Shown here: positions 44,622 to 56,120 of the stretch, one piece after another | How positions within the stretch are numbered: the first letter of the stretch is position 1 | Layout: every line of letters starts with the position of its first letter | NCBI GenBank assembly: GCA_023525715.1 | Contig: CM042012.1 | Coordinates: 116,295,298-116,359,297, forward strand | DNA: 64,000 nucleotides | Direction: 5' to 3' | DNA from: Cichorium intybus | Lineage: Eukaryota > Streptophyta > Magnoliopsida > Asterales > Asteraceae | Notes under the pieces: model-generated | Database searches by the model: none | What the model was told of the DNA's origin: nothing | The model's input: only the letters and a program-made list of their open reading frames with translations | Made by a program: the position numbers and the translations under genes

Positions 44622-47318
44622 TTATGCCTCAGTCCAACTAAATTTCTCCGTCTTCTTGGTTAATTTGGTTAAGGGCATAGCTATACGAGAAAAGTTTTCT
44701 ACAAATCGTCGATAATAGCCTGCTAATCCCAAGAAACTACGAACCTCCATTGGACTCTTTGGCGGCTCCCAACTCATTACGGCTTCGATCTTTGCTGGAT
44801 CTACCTTTATACCGTCTTCATTTATCACATGGCCAAGAAATTGAATCTCCCGTAACCAGAACTCGCATTTTGAAAATTTTGCATATAATTTCTCGTCTCG
44901 AAGAAGATCTAGCATTTGTTGTAAATGAAATCTGTGCTCATCTCGACTCTTTGAATAAATCAGGATGTCGTCGATAAACACAATTACGAATTTATCAAGA
45001 AAGGGACGACAAACCCGATTCATCAAATCCATAAAAACGGCTGGAGCATTAGTCAAACCGAACGGCATGACTAAGAACTCATAATGGCCATACCTCGTAC
45101 GAAAAGCTGTCTTCGGAATATCAGCTTCTTGTACTCTCAATTGATGATAGCCTGATCTCAAATCAATTTTTGAAAAATACGTGGCCCCATGCAGTTGATC
45201 AAATAAGTCATCGATCCTCGGCAACGGGTAACGATTCTTTATAGTGATCTTGTTGAGTTCCCGATAATCTATACACATTCTCATAGATCCATCCTTCTTT
45301 TTCACAAAGAGTATAGGCGCACCCCACGGAGACGAACTCGGACGTATAAACCCAAGTTCCAATAACTCTTGCAACTGTCTCTTTAATTCTTCCATCTCAG
45401 ATGGTGCTAATCGATAAGGTGGTCGAGCTACCGGCTTCGCCCCCGGTATGACATCGATCACAAATTCCACTTGTCTACTTGATGGTACGCCTGGAAGATT
45501 TTCGGGAAATACATCGGGATTATCACAAACTACTTCTACTTCTTCTATTTTGGAATGTTTTGACTCAGCACTAATCACATGTGCCATAATCAATTCACCC
45601 CCTCTTTCTATATATCTCCTAGCCGTGGCAAGTGACACTATTGGTACTTTTCGAGAACGTCGTTCACCTCGTATCAAAATTCGGGAACCACTCGGTGTCT
45701 TTATGGAAAGTGTTTTCTCATGACAATCCATTTGACCTCTATTATCATCCATCCAATCCATCCCGACTATTACATCAAACTCATGATTAGTGATCGGCTT
45801 CAGATCTATAGGGTACGCAATCCCATAGATTTCAAGCCGACACTGTTTATAATGACTCTTTACAAAAACACATCTCCCATCTGCTACATCTACTATTATT
45901 TTCTCATATAATTCAGCTAATGGATTATCTAGTTTAGAAGCAAAAGACTCTGATATAAAAGACACAGATGCACCCGAATCAAAAAGTACTCGTGCTTGAA
46001 AAGAGTTCAAGCTAAAGATACCTGTGATAACATCGGTCCGATCTCTAGCCTCGTCGACAGTTAATTGAAAAGCTCGCGTTTTCACATGACCACCACCCCT
46101 ATCTCTTCTATCATCTCGATCTCGACCTCCTCCTTGACCCGTCTTTTGAAAATCTCTTTGTGGCTCTGATTTCATCTTTGGGCAATTTGGACGAATATGC
46201 CCGCTCTCCCCACAATTGAAACAAACGGGGCGACTCTCGGTACACTGGCGAGCCATGTGTCCCGTCTTTCCACACTGGAAACAAACTGATGGAGGGTTTC
46301 GGGAATCACATTCTCCTATGTGTTTTTTCCTACACTTTTTACACCATTTCTCTTCATTCTTCTTGGTTTCACCACAGATTTGAGAACCCGTGGTAGTAAA
46401 TCTCTGAGAAGTATCTACAGCTTTACCTTCCCACTTTCTCTTAAATCCTCCAACTTCTCTTTCGGTTCTTCTCTCCTCCTCCTGTCTTTGCAACTCCCTT
46501 TCTCTCGATCTTACTGCTTCAGCAACTTGTTGAAAGGTAGTATATCTAGAACTCGGCAAAAACTCTCGGATCTGGGTTTTTAAACCCCACAAGTAACGAT
46601 CCATCTTACGCTCCTCAGTATCAACTTGATGTTGTGCAAATCTTGCCTTCTCATTGAAATCTAGTGTGTATTGTTGCACTGTTCTCGACCCCTGTTGTAA
46701 CTTCAAAAACTCTTCCTCTATTCCCTTCATAGCATTATTGGAACAATAGTATTCAGTGAACTTCAACTTGAATTGTTCCCAGCTCAGTGTATACGCCAAA
46801 CTCTCTCCTATCTCCATACACATATTCTCCCACCAGAACTGTGCATCTTCCTTTAACAAGTTTGTTGCAAACTCCACTTTATCTGCTTCGTCGCATTTAC
46901 TGGTGCGGAACATCTTTTCAACATGTGTTAACCAATTCTTGGCTGCTATGGGATCATGTTTCCCATAGAAATAGTATGGCTTGCACTTCTGAAAAACATC
47001 ATAGGTACACTTCCTTATCTTCTCAGGTATTTTAGCTCTACCCGCTTCAATATAGACCTCTTCACAATCCTCCCTATGCTCAGGTTGAACCGGTGGTTGT
47101 CCCGAAGAACCTCCAGTTGCAGTCTCCGTCTGAGGCCTCAAATAAGTGGGTAGTAATTCTTTAAGTGCTTTGGCTACCTTAGCCGCAATCATAGCTTGCA
47201 TATTACTCTGTGTCTCGGGAGGTCGCTCTCCCTCGGGTTGATGCTCTTTACCCGAATCTCGTGATCCCAATTGATTTCTTGATGGATCACCTCGCTCTTT
47301 TTCTTTTCTAGTGCTCAT
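44622..47318 (-). CDS. Tekay-like Gag-protease-reverse transcriptase (898 aa, ends at premature stop)
   Basis: ATG at 47318 (MSTRKEKERGD...). Gag covers about residues 90-330 (WWENMCMEIGE, FLKLQQGSRTVQQYTLDFNE). Two CCHC knuckles are CFQCGKTGHMARQC (about 345-358) and CFNCGESGHIRPNC (about 364-377), preceded by a CKKCRKKHIGEC motif. The protease has DSGAS near 446. Reverse transcriptase has IDYRELNKITIKNRYPLPRI near 690 and the catalytic FIDDIL near 782. The frame ends with TAA where relatives read through into RNase H, SWTEA-stop-QSAFEQL. The sequence up to there looks functional. Leader repeats lie directly upstream. Confidence 0.92.
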   Translation of the reverse strand: MSTRKEKERGDPSRNQLGSRDSGKEHQPEGERPPETQSNMQAMIAAKVAKALKELLPTYLRPQTETATGGSSGQPPVQPEHREDCEEVYIEAGRAKIPEKIRKCTYDVFQKCKPYYFYGKHDPIAAKNWLTHVEKMFRTSKCDEADKVEFATNLLKEDAQFWWENMCMEIGESLAYTLSWEQFKLKFTEYYCSNNAMKGIEEEFLKLQQGSRTVQQYTLDFNEKARFAQHQVDTEERKMDRYLWGLKTQIREFLPSSRYTTFQQVAEAVRSRERELQRQEEERRTEREVGGFKRKWEGKAVDTSQRFTTTGSQICGETKKNEEKWCKKCRKKHIGECDSRNPPSVCFQCGKTGHMARQCTESRPVCFNCGESGHIRPNCPKMKSEPQRDFQKTGQGGGRDRDDRRDRGGGHVKTRAFQLTVDEARDRTDVITGIFSLNSFQARVLFDSGASVSFISESFASKLDNPLAELYEKIIVDVADGRCVFVKSHYKQCRLEIYGIAYPIDLKPITNHEFDVIVGMDWMDDNRGQMDCHEKTLSIKTPSGSRILIRGERRSRKVPIVSLATARRYIERGGELIMAHVISAESKHSKIEEVEVVCDNPDVFPENLPGVPSSRQVEFVIDVIPGAKPVARPPYRLAPSEMEELKRQLQELLELGFIRPSSSPWGAPILFVKKKDGSMRMCIDYRELNKITIKNRYPLPRIDDLFDQLHGATYFSKIDLRSGYHQLRVQEADIPKTAFRTRYGHYEFLVMPFGLTNAPAVFMDLMNRVCRPFLDKFVIVFIDDILIYSKSRDEHRFHLQQMLDLLRDEKLYAKFSKCEFWLREIQFLGHVINEDGIKVDPAKIEAVMSWEPPKSPMEVRSFLGLAGYYRRFVENFSRIAMPLTKLTKKTEKFSWTEA

Positions 47319-47353
47319 CTTAACTGAAAAAGAAATTTAACTCATTTAGTAAT

Positions 47354-47575
47354 CACTACCATAATACTCAATATGATGTGTAATTAACTCAATTGTATAT
47401 CACTATAATACTCAATATAGTGTATAATCAACTCAATTGTATATCACTATAATACTCAATATAGTGTATAATCAACTCAATTGTATATCACTATAATACT
47501 CAATATAGTGTATAATCAACTCAATTGTATATCACTATAATACTCAATATAGTGTATAATCAACTCAATTGTGAT
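47354..47575. repeat. 44-bp tandem repeats in the Tekay-like 5' leader
   Basis: Four near-perfect 44-bp units beginning CACTATAATACTCAATATAG (from 47401, the last partly changed) follow one diverged unit (47354-47400). Each unit contains CACTATA and TATAGTG as an inverted repeat around an 8-nt loop, so the leader RNA could form a row of small stem-loops between PBS and gag. Confidence 0.9.
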
Positions 47576-47646
47576 ACACCGCGGAGGATAGCTACTCGGG
47601 ACTCTTTTGGACTTTTCTATCTCATCGGTTTAAGTCTAAACCCATC

Positions 47647-47657
47647 TCTGATACCAA
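47647..47657 (-). other. Primer binding site of the Tekay-like element
   Basis: The reverse complement is TGGTATCAGAG, matching initiator tRNA-Met, 2 bp from the 5' LTR. Confidence 0.85.
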
Positions 47658-47659
47658 CT

Positions 47660-49213
47660 TGTAACGCCCGGTTCCTCAAATTTAGGATATACCAATTGAT
47701 TTAGTCAAACACATATATCATCAAGGTATAATCCCAAAAGAGTAACAAGTTTCACAAGATTGTTATCAACAGCATAGTTTAAGTTCTAAGCTATTTACAT
47801 CAAAAGGTTTACGGCTATTAAACAAAACCGGGTTTCTTTATATATTAAGATAACAAAAGTAAAATCTACATCAAATTCGAAGTCCAAGTCTAGCTATCTA
47901 TTCATATTCTGCTTCCCGCGGTCACCGCTACCAGAACCTAATACAAACAATAATAACAAACGATAAATGAGCTATGAAAGCTCAGTGAGTAATTTAAGGT
48001 TAATTTGTTTGTATCATTCATTATCAGGTTTTACTCAAACTCAACGGACTATCTCTGTTTCGAGTGTAATATACACACTATAACTCTTAGTATGCATACA
48101 CTTTAACTCTTTGTTTCATATACTCAAAGTTTGGTTATTCTCAACCAAATCAAATCATAGTCTACTTCATATCTGAAAACAACATCAGATCAAAGCATAA
48201 TTATTAATAAATAACTACTCACCTGTTGTAGTATCGGTATGTGGAACTCCTGCACCTCGTGTATGCTCCTTCCTAGCCTTAGTTGTAGCATAACAACTCA
48301 TTTTCATTACTCAAATGAAAAACAATCTTAACTACACTCAATATTCATCACAATCAAGGAACTTGTATCATTTAAGCAAGTTATAATCAAAAGATAGCAA
48401 TAATATCAAAGTTGTAGCTTTCAATTTCTTCACTTAAACACATGTAACCCTAGAAATGCAACAATCAACATTTCTTTAACTTGGGTCTCGAATTAGAACT
48501 CACATACACAGCCTAATCCAAGTAAACTCACTCTAATTCGTGCTAATTGAAAGTGGCTCATCAAAACCACAAGGAACCATTTCAAATCCAATGATTCAAC
48601 CGTTGGAATAAGATAAAAATCAAGGAGGATTACCTTTCAAGTTCAAAGGATAAATCTCTAGCTTCAATTCGTGATCAATAAGCCTTAATCTCGACTTTGG
48701 AAGGTTGGAATCAAGTTTTTAGGGTTTAAGGAAGTTTTGGACGAAATGGGTTTTATCCCCAAATGAAAGAAATTTTCCTTTTAAAAATGCCCAGTTGCGA
48801 CACACGACCCGTGTGGATCCACTGCCTCAAAGAAGTGGAAACTGCCAGATTCTACACGACCCGTGTGGAATCTGGCACGACCCCGTGTGATAAAGACGCA
48901 CGACCCGTGTGGATCTAGCACGACTCGTGTAGAATTTGATGCTTAACTCTTTGCTTACTGCCTGATTCTACACGACCCGTGTAGAATCTACACGACCCGT
49001 GTGATTTCAAAACTCATCTTTTAACTCACTGCATGAATCTACACGACCCGTGTAGAATCTACACGACCCGTGTGATTCTAAAACTCATCTTTTTAAACTT
49101 TAACTTCTTCCAAATAAGTTTCTAACCATCCTAACTCATATAATAACCTATTTAATCTTAATTACATTAAGATTAATACAAAATGTTATATAAATTAATA
49201 ATACGGTATTACA
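47660..49213 (-). repeat. 5' LTR of the Tekay-like element
   Basis: 1554 bp, partner of 41121-42695. It carries nine palindromic U3 repeats and is followed by the target duplication ACCCC. Confidence 0.92.
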
Positions 49214-49807
49214 ACCCCTTAGGTGGACTTAAAGCTTCTTTGACTCAAGGACTCGGAATTTCAGCAACACTTTTGGTATTTTTATGTTTTCACTTTCAAT
49301 TCATTATTAGTTTAGTTAGTTTAGCTTCTAGTCTATTGTTTCTGGATTGCTCAGACCAGTAGCAGTAGTCTAGGTTTGTTATTTTCGGATTTCAGTACCT
49401 TGGATCTTTGGTTTTAGTTATCTATTGAACTAATCATTCGGTTTATGGTTTTATTGCACTTTTTAGTATTAATTGTGTTTGGATGCTTGTTTGGTTTGAT
49501 TGGTTTGTTTTTTTTTGCTTCTAGATTCTGAACATAGCTTCTGATTTCAGTAAGTAATCTTAGTCTAGGATTTGGTTTGGTTTAATTTAGTTCATGTTTG
49601 ATTTGGTTTTGGAATTGTGTTTTTAGTTGGTTTTTGGAAAAAGTAGAACTAGTCCTTCTAGCTGTAGCGTGACACGACAGTTGGTAAGCTATCTTCATAT
49701 CTTGACCACCAAACTCCCGTGGATCGACCGTTGCTACCGCTATACTAGTGAGTCTGTGAGGCATTTTTCTTATTTTTGACCGCATAACGACCTAGGCATG
49801 TCAAAAT

Positions 49808-49826
49808 TTTGCGCCGTTGCCGGGGA
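49808..49826 (+). other. Primer binding site of the Athila-like element (tRNA-Asp type)
   Basis: TTTGCGCCGTTGCCGGGGA, four bases after the LTR end, matches the well-known Athila/Tat site TGGCGCCGTTGCCGGGGA complementary to tRNA-Asp, with one base missing near the 5' side. The loss would weaken priming. Confidence 0.75.
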
Positions 49827-50076
49827 GTTTTGCGCTTAGGATAGACGATCAGTAGGTTTGTTTCTGATTTTTGATGTTCAATTTTAGTCTTTTGATTTAT
49901 GGTATGTGTACGTCCTCATAATGGGCAATTACATATACCCGGATCAATACGAGTATTATGAAAATCTGGCCAACAATTATTACGAGGATGATTGCGACAA
50001 TGGATCATTCGATGAGAATGGATGGCGGACCGAGGAGTCATCTCAACCTGAAAATTCTACAATTTGGGCCTAATTC

Positions 50077-53000
50077 TTGGAACTCATGGTTAGTACCTAC
50101 CAAATGCAGAAGGATCAGACCGATGCTCTTGTAAGATTGCAAGGTTCCTTAGATCAGTTGATGGAAAATATGGGATCTTCACCAACCTCGCCAAAACCCG
50201 AGGCGAGTGATTTTAATACAAATGATAATGTGTGTGAACCTGCATCACCTGAACATGTGATGGAACGTCATACACCTTGGGAAAGTCAAAAGACCACTAA
50301 GAGGGTCGGAAATGTTGTTGAGGAAGAGGTTGCAGGTGACAATGCTATCCCTGATTCAACAGCTTTTGATGTTTTTGAAAATATTAATAATGTTGATTTG
50401 GTGATGAGTGAATCTATACCATCACCAGACAATTTGGTCAAAGAGGAAGTTGAGGAGGGGGCGTTGTAACGACCCAAAAATCTCGAATTTATATTCGAGA
50501 AAATACGTAAGGAAAAGACCAAAAATATTTTTAAAGTTTTAAAATAAATTACTTAGAAATATGGTAAAATACCAAAAGTTTGGATAAAGATGATGAGAAA
50601 AGGGCAAAATAGTCATTTGACATCCAAATGACTTTTAAGTAAGAAAAATATGATTTTTGGAGCTAATATGTAATGAAATAAAATTTTGACACCAAATAAT
50701 GGTGATAAGTATTTGAAAGTTAATTCTAGTAAAAAAAGGGTAATTTGATCATTTTACCATAAAGGGGTAATTTGGTCATTTGCCTATGTATAAGATTTAT
50801 TATGAAAGTATATTTTGGTTTTTGGACCAAAAATGTAAGAAACTAAGTTATATGTAATAAAATTTGATTTTTGGTGGCCAAAGTGCAAGAAATGAAAGTT
50901 AAGGACTAAAATGTAAATGTTTTATAAAAATTAAATATCAATAAGAGAGTTATCTAACTCTCATTTCCAGAAAATCATATAACTATCTAGAGAGAACGAG
51001 AGAGAGAGCAAGGGAAGAACACGGGAAGAACAAGGGTTTAGAACATCTTGCAAGAATTGAAGATTTTAGCTTCAAAGAGGTAAGAAATTTCGTATTTGAA
51101 GCTTATTCCACCCAACTTCTTGAACGGGAATTATATCTTTGATTTCTGATTTTTCCAGAAATCATGGTTCCAATGTAAACATCTAATTCATCTTGCTGAA
51201 AATCACCATTAAAGCATGTTCTAGTCATGGAGTATATGAAAATTAAGAAAATAGTGATTTTTCTCAAGAACCCTAAGTCACGGATTTGAAAGTTCAGATA
51301 GTTTTAATTAATCTAATATGTTAGAAATGATGAAAGAAACTTGTATTAACAAGTAATTCAATGAAATTGAAGATTTAATGCCAAAAAAATGATGAAATGG
51401 GTTTTTAGCTCAAGAACCCTAGAAATGGGTTAATGAGTTGAAACTGATTTTATATAGTTCTAATGGTTTTGTTAAGTTAAAAATGTCATAAAAGAAGTAA
51501 GAAATCAGTCTACAAGTTTGAAAATTCAATAAATGGGTTTTTGGTGAAAAATGAGGATTTCGGAAGAATTTTCAAGTTTATAAAGAAGATTTGATAATTT
51601 TGTAGTTTAAAATCAAGTATAAGTTGGTATTTAGGGCCTGGAAATGACCCTAAACCAATTAAGTTAAGTAGTAAGTGCTTAATGAGGTGAATAGTGGAAC
51701 TGCAGTTTGAAAAATCGTCAAATATAACAACTTACTTGCAGATCGCGACCCGACCACCATATGGTCGCGACGCGACCTGACGGCAGAGACAAAATGCAGT
51801 TTTTCATCCAAGTCTCCTGTCAAGTGATTTTCAATTTTGAGTTTTAGTCCAAAACTTGTCCGTTTGATCCCAAATTTTAAACATAGGTCTATTATGGCCT
51901 AAAACTTCATGGAAAATTGTCGGAACCGAAATACGACGCTCCGAGGGTACTGTAGTAAAATACGTATAAAATACGACTTAATTAAAGTTGGTCATTTTAA
52001 AGTTATATACTTATTATGACCCAAGATAGTATTATAAGGACTCTAATGAGTTATAGAATTAATTAGCATGAATGTTAATGTATAACATGTTAATTATAGG
52101 TTCATGCCAAATGATTATTTAATCACAAAAGAGTATAAATACAAGGAACGTGTAGTCAATCTTCTAGCAATACATGAGGTGAGTACATGTAGTATTTCTA
52201 CCCATTCTGGGGTACATGGCAAGTAAGTATTTTCAAGATTTTTCTATGAAATTTCTATATGTGAAATTATATGCAAGAGTATTGTTTCTAAATTGTTGTG
52301 AAAGTATAATGTTATATTTGAAGCTAAGTTTTGAACTACAAATTATATTAAGTGAAAGTATGTTGGTCTATGTACCAATTATGTGAAAGTATAGTTTGAA
52401 ATACAAGTTGTACATGTTTGAAAGTATGGATAGGCATATAGCCATAAGGTGTTTAAGAAGTATATTTTGGTTACAAATTGTATATGTTTTCAAGTATGAA
52501 TGGGCATATAGCCATACGATGTTTGGAAAGTATGATTTGGCATTAAGCCTAAAATGTTATAAAGACATGTTTTAAACATATGGTTTATGTGAAATAAAAG
52601 TTATGAATTTGGCATTTAGCCATAAAGACAAGAAATGATGAAGTTTGGCAATTAGCCACTATGTAAGTAAGTAATTGTTAAAGTAAGCAGAAAATGTTTT
52701 GTATGACTGGTAATTGTAGCAAGCAGCGTTAGTAAGGGAACTATTTTCCAACCTACCCGGGTTTGGTAAGGGGTCTACTGGGGAAAAACCCCATCGCGAA
52801 GTAGATTGCCTCAGCACTTCTATGGTGAGGATTGATCCGTTCTTTCTAGCCATAGAGACTTGGGGTATCACTTATGGTGATTAAAGCCCTAAGTATAAAA
52901 ATCCAGCAAGCTTATAAAACCAGTCAAAGAAAGTAAGAAAGAAGCTATTTTTGTAAAGTATATTATGAAGTGATTTTGAAAGGTAAAGAGTTATAGTATG

Positions 53001-54174
53001 TTACTACTATAAAGTTTTGAAAGATGCTATTTTTCCAAAGTATGTTATTAAATGATTTAGAGAAGTAAAAAGTTATAGTATGTTATTACTATAAGGTTTT
53101 GACAGAAGTTTTATGATATAAATTTTATAAAAGTTGGCAAAAGAAGTTAAAGGTTTGAGTCTAAAACTCATGTAACTCACGAGACATTTTTGTCTTACGT
53201 ATTCTATGTTTTGCCATGTATTCCAGGTTAACATAAATTGCTATAAATGGGATGAAGTTTAGCTGGAGTGGAGCCCGAGTTAGCTCCTATCTTGGACGCA
53301 AGGTTTAATCCTTTTCTTGCTTACTATGGTTAGTTTTGGTATGGATTTGTAACACCCACAGTTTTAAACATGTAAATAATCGGTTTTTGATAAACCGTAT
53401 TTTTGTATTCAAGTATTTATACGAAAAACCACAGTATTTGTAAACAGTAGAAATGGGGTGTCACGGGCTGTAAGTGACAGTACAGACCCCAGCCCAACAA
53501 TTCTCGAAATTGTTGAAATTACCGATGCTTTTAAGGGAGGGGACGTAGATGACACTATTACCCCCGACCCAACAGTTTTTGAAAATTTTGAAAGTAAAGA
53601 TCTGGTGATGAGTGAATCTGTACCATCACCAGATAAAACCAGTCGCTCACTCTTGGTACCGATCCACCTGTTGGACGATGATCAAGAAGATGATGACGAC
53701 GAGGTGGTCTTTGAAAACAATAAACATGATTTCTGTGGCACTCATGATCCATTCATGAATGGAAAATTAGATTTGATTAATACCATCGATGAGGACATAT
53801 GGAAGCATCCCGATATGTTGCCTTCCGATCCCATTCGAATAGAAAATCTTTATTGGTATTGCAAGCCAAAATTGCAAACTGCATATGGCACGCGAGACGC
53901 TAGCAAAATGAGATTTGCAAAACAATCACTGGGAGTGGCACTGGGCGCACTCCACCTTAAGCCTGTGATGTTGAAGAGACACCGAAGGAAGGACCGAGCT
54001 TGGAGGTTTAAAGAAACTTCCAAACATTCGCACGAATTAATCAGAAAACAGCAATCGGGCAGCAGCAGAGGAACTGACAAGCCATTTGATCCAGGGAAAC
54101 TGGAGTATCGGGTCAACAAACAAACGGTGGGAACTGAAAATCAGCAAAGCAAGATTGTGTACGATCCACCGTAG
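50077..54174 (+). pseudogene. Acidic ORF of the Athila-like element, split by an isolated LTR
   Basis: The parts are 50077-50469 and 53463-54174. The first has a short coiled-coil-like start (MQKDQTDALVRLQGSLDQLM), as at the end of Athila Gag proteins, then an acidic Ser/Pro-rich stretch. The second repeats part of that text: VMSESIPSPD at the end of part one and VMSESVPSPD early in part two. It continues with a DDDQEDDDDE patch and a basic end (MLKRHRRKDRAWRFKE). No enzyme motif is present. I cannot name a function. It may represent a Gag tail or a lineage-specific accessory ORF. Confidence 0.5.
50465..53463. repeat. Isolated 3-kb LTR inside the Athila-like element
   Basis: It starts TGTAACGACCC and ends GGGGTGTCA, resembling the reverse complement of gypsy LTR ends (compare TGTAACGCCC of the Tekay-like LTR). 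No coding region or second LTR is found, so it appears to be a solo LTR. The flanking 5-mers GGCGT and CGGGC do not match. It contains repeated GGCATATAGCCATA-type motifs (52434-52660) and an approximately 90-bp direct duplication (about 52941-53110). The minus strand is the likely orientation. Confidence 0.65.
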
Positions 54175-54936
54175 CTGCAGAAGAAAAGCATGTCTGGCTG
54201 AAGACATTAAACTTAGCGCTTGTTGGGAGGCAACCCATCCATATTAGGTTAGGTATAGTGTTTTTAGAAGTAATTAGGAAATATCATCATCGTCATTGCA
54301 GGAATTCATGGTACGAGGCAAGTGTGGGGTCATCAGAAGAACTTTGGAAGAATTGAAAGGGACGACGCGGCAAGGAGTAAAGCGTGACGCGCATTCCTAA
54401 TGTAACCCGATGCGCAGGGGTTGAATTGGACACGCGCGACGCGACTCACCTTTACGTGCATCGCGGAATTTGATAGGACAAAAACCGCCTTATAAGGTAC
54501 GAACTCACTCATCGCACACACATGCAAACTCACGTCGCGCAAGAAATGATCAACCCCGAAATTTTCACGTATTTTTCTCGTGTTTCGAGTTTCTACTATC
54601 GAGGTATGTCATTTGAACTCATTTCTGCAAGTTATTACATCCATTTAGCATGCGAAATTGAGTGATTTCATCAAAAGTAGAAAACTTAGAAAATCGGCAA
54701 TGCCGACTCGTAGGGTGTTGCATTTGCAAAATCCGCACCCTAGGGGGCTAGTCGATAGTTAAGGTACCTTTTAGTTGTTTTGGATCGAGTTTAACAGGTG
54801 AATTCGTGGAGTTTTGGAAAAAATTTCGCACCAGACGTATGAAGCGACGCGTCGTATTCTTGAGCCGCGTCATGCTTGTCTGTGCGACGTGTAGGGACTG
54901 ATTTTGCAAAATATTTTTTGTGATTCTTTTGTACAG
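54175..54936. other. Inter-ORF region of the Athila-like element
   Basis: About 760 bp without a frame. GGCAAGTGTGGGGTCATCAG at 54315-54334 is a polypurine-like motif that recurs near 56264 and 57120. GACGCG/CGCGAC motifs give it locally higher CpG content than its surroundings. Confidence 0.5.
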
Positions 54937-56120
54937 ATGGAGTTCAGACTAGATCACCTATTCCTTCGGTTCCCAGAGATGTTAGATGAGACGCCACGAT
55001 ACGAGGCTCGACTCGATGAGCTTCGTTCCTGACCGATCCTTGCTACTATTCATTTGGACCAAGCGATTCTGATCCAGGCAGGGCTTTGGGCTGAGCTTCT
55101 GCCCTTCATTCACCGTACTTGGACTGATGGGGCACGCTCTTTTACTTGTCAGTGCTGGGACAAGCTCATGGCTACGGCGGACGATGTGGTGTACAAGGAG
55201 CTCGTGCTCGAATTCCTTTCGACTTGCCGATACACGCCAACATCACAGGAGGCGCGATCTCAACTGATCCGATTCAGGCTGGGAGGGGAGAGTCGGGAGT
55301 GCAACCTCCGAGAGTTCGCTAGACGCATCGAGATTTACACAGAGGAGGAGACGAGGAGCATTACTTTGCAGCTTTCCTACGTGCCTGCTTCAGGGGACAG
55401 CCTCAGCGGGAGGCTAACGCGGTCATTTCGGCAGCAATGTCCAATGAGATGTTCAAGGCCAGGTCGGCCAAGGAGAGCCAGCTCCGCGACCCACTACACC
55501 GTTTGATGCACCGTATCATATCCACCTCCATCATGCAGCAGAGGGGATGTGAGAAGGTGTCTGGGGAGGATATGACCTACATGTGGGTTCTCTTCGATTC
55601 CAGCAGGTTCCTCAACCTGCCGTATGCAGTGGCAGTTTCACTGACGATCCTGGCAGTGGGCGTATCTTCCAACAGTCCCATGGCCGATGATAACTTCATC
55701 ACCCGCCTGGCCCGATCTTATGGTATTTTGACGGCTGAGGTCATGGCGAGCATGGCAGCGACACCACCCGTGCGGACATGGGTCCGTTACTTGGAGAATA
55801 TGATGATTATTCACCAGCCACGCGCGGGCATTATTTAGAGGATGCCGATGGAGGCAGCAGAGGGCCCCCAGGAAGAGCCGTTGAGGCGACAACGACGGAG
55901 GGTGGACCCACCTGTCCAGCCACCACCACTGCCACCAGTTCAGCTACCATCACAGCTCGCAGATGTGCTAGCTGCTGTGAGGGATCTGGACAGGAGGATG
56001 ACACGCGTTGAGGATCACCACCGTTGGATGGTTGAGACGCAGAGGATGATCATGCTCCAGTTGCATATCGAGGACATACCAGGAGGATGTTTGTCTGGAC
56101 AGGAGGATGACACGCATTGA
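54937..56120 (+). pseudogene. ATHILA ORF-1-like protein, frameshifted
   Basis: ATG at 54937 (MEFRLDHLFLRFPEMLDETP), with TGA at 55030-55032 in frame. Then VYKELVLEFLSTCRYTP, IRFRLGGESRECNLREFARR and IEIYTEEET match the ATHILA ORF-1 family pattern (Y-x-EL-x-LEF-x-ST ... FRLGGE ... L-x-EF). After a frameshift near 55440 the text continues with LRDPLHRLMHRIISTSIMQ, NLPYAVAVSLTILAVG and DNFITRLARSYGIL, also family-like. A Pro-rich and coiled-coil end (ADVLAAVRDLDRRMTRVEDH) closes it. The family's function is not established. Its place after the acidic ORF and the absence of pol mark the element as non-autonomous. Confidence 0.75.

Larger units (their letters stand above)
41121..49213 (-). mobile_element. 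Tekay-like (chromovirus) Ty3/gypsy retrotransposon, nearly intact
   Basis: Its LTRs are 41121-42695 and 47660-49213. The 5-bp duplication ACCCC is at 41116-41120 and 49214-49218. The PBS complement CTCTGATACCA (47647-47657) places the 5' LTR on the right. About 14 substitutions plus one 21-bp repeat-unit difference separate the LTRs, near 0.9 percent. The gag-pol frame is complete except for one stop, but an integrase active-site residue is changed. It landed in the left LTR of the Athila-like element. Confidence 0.93.
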
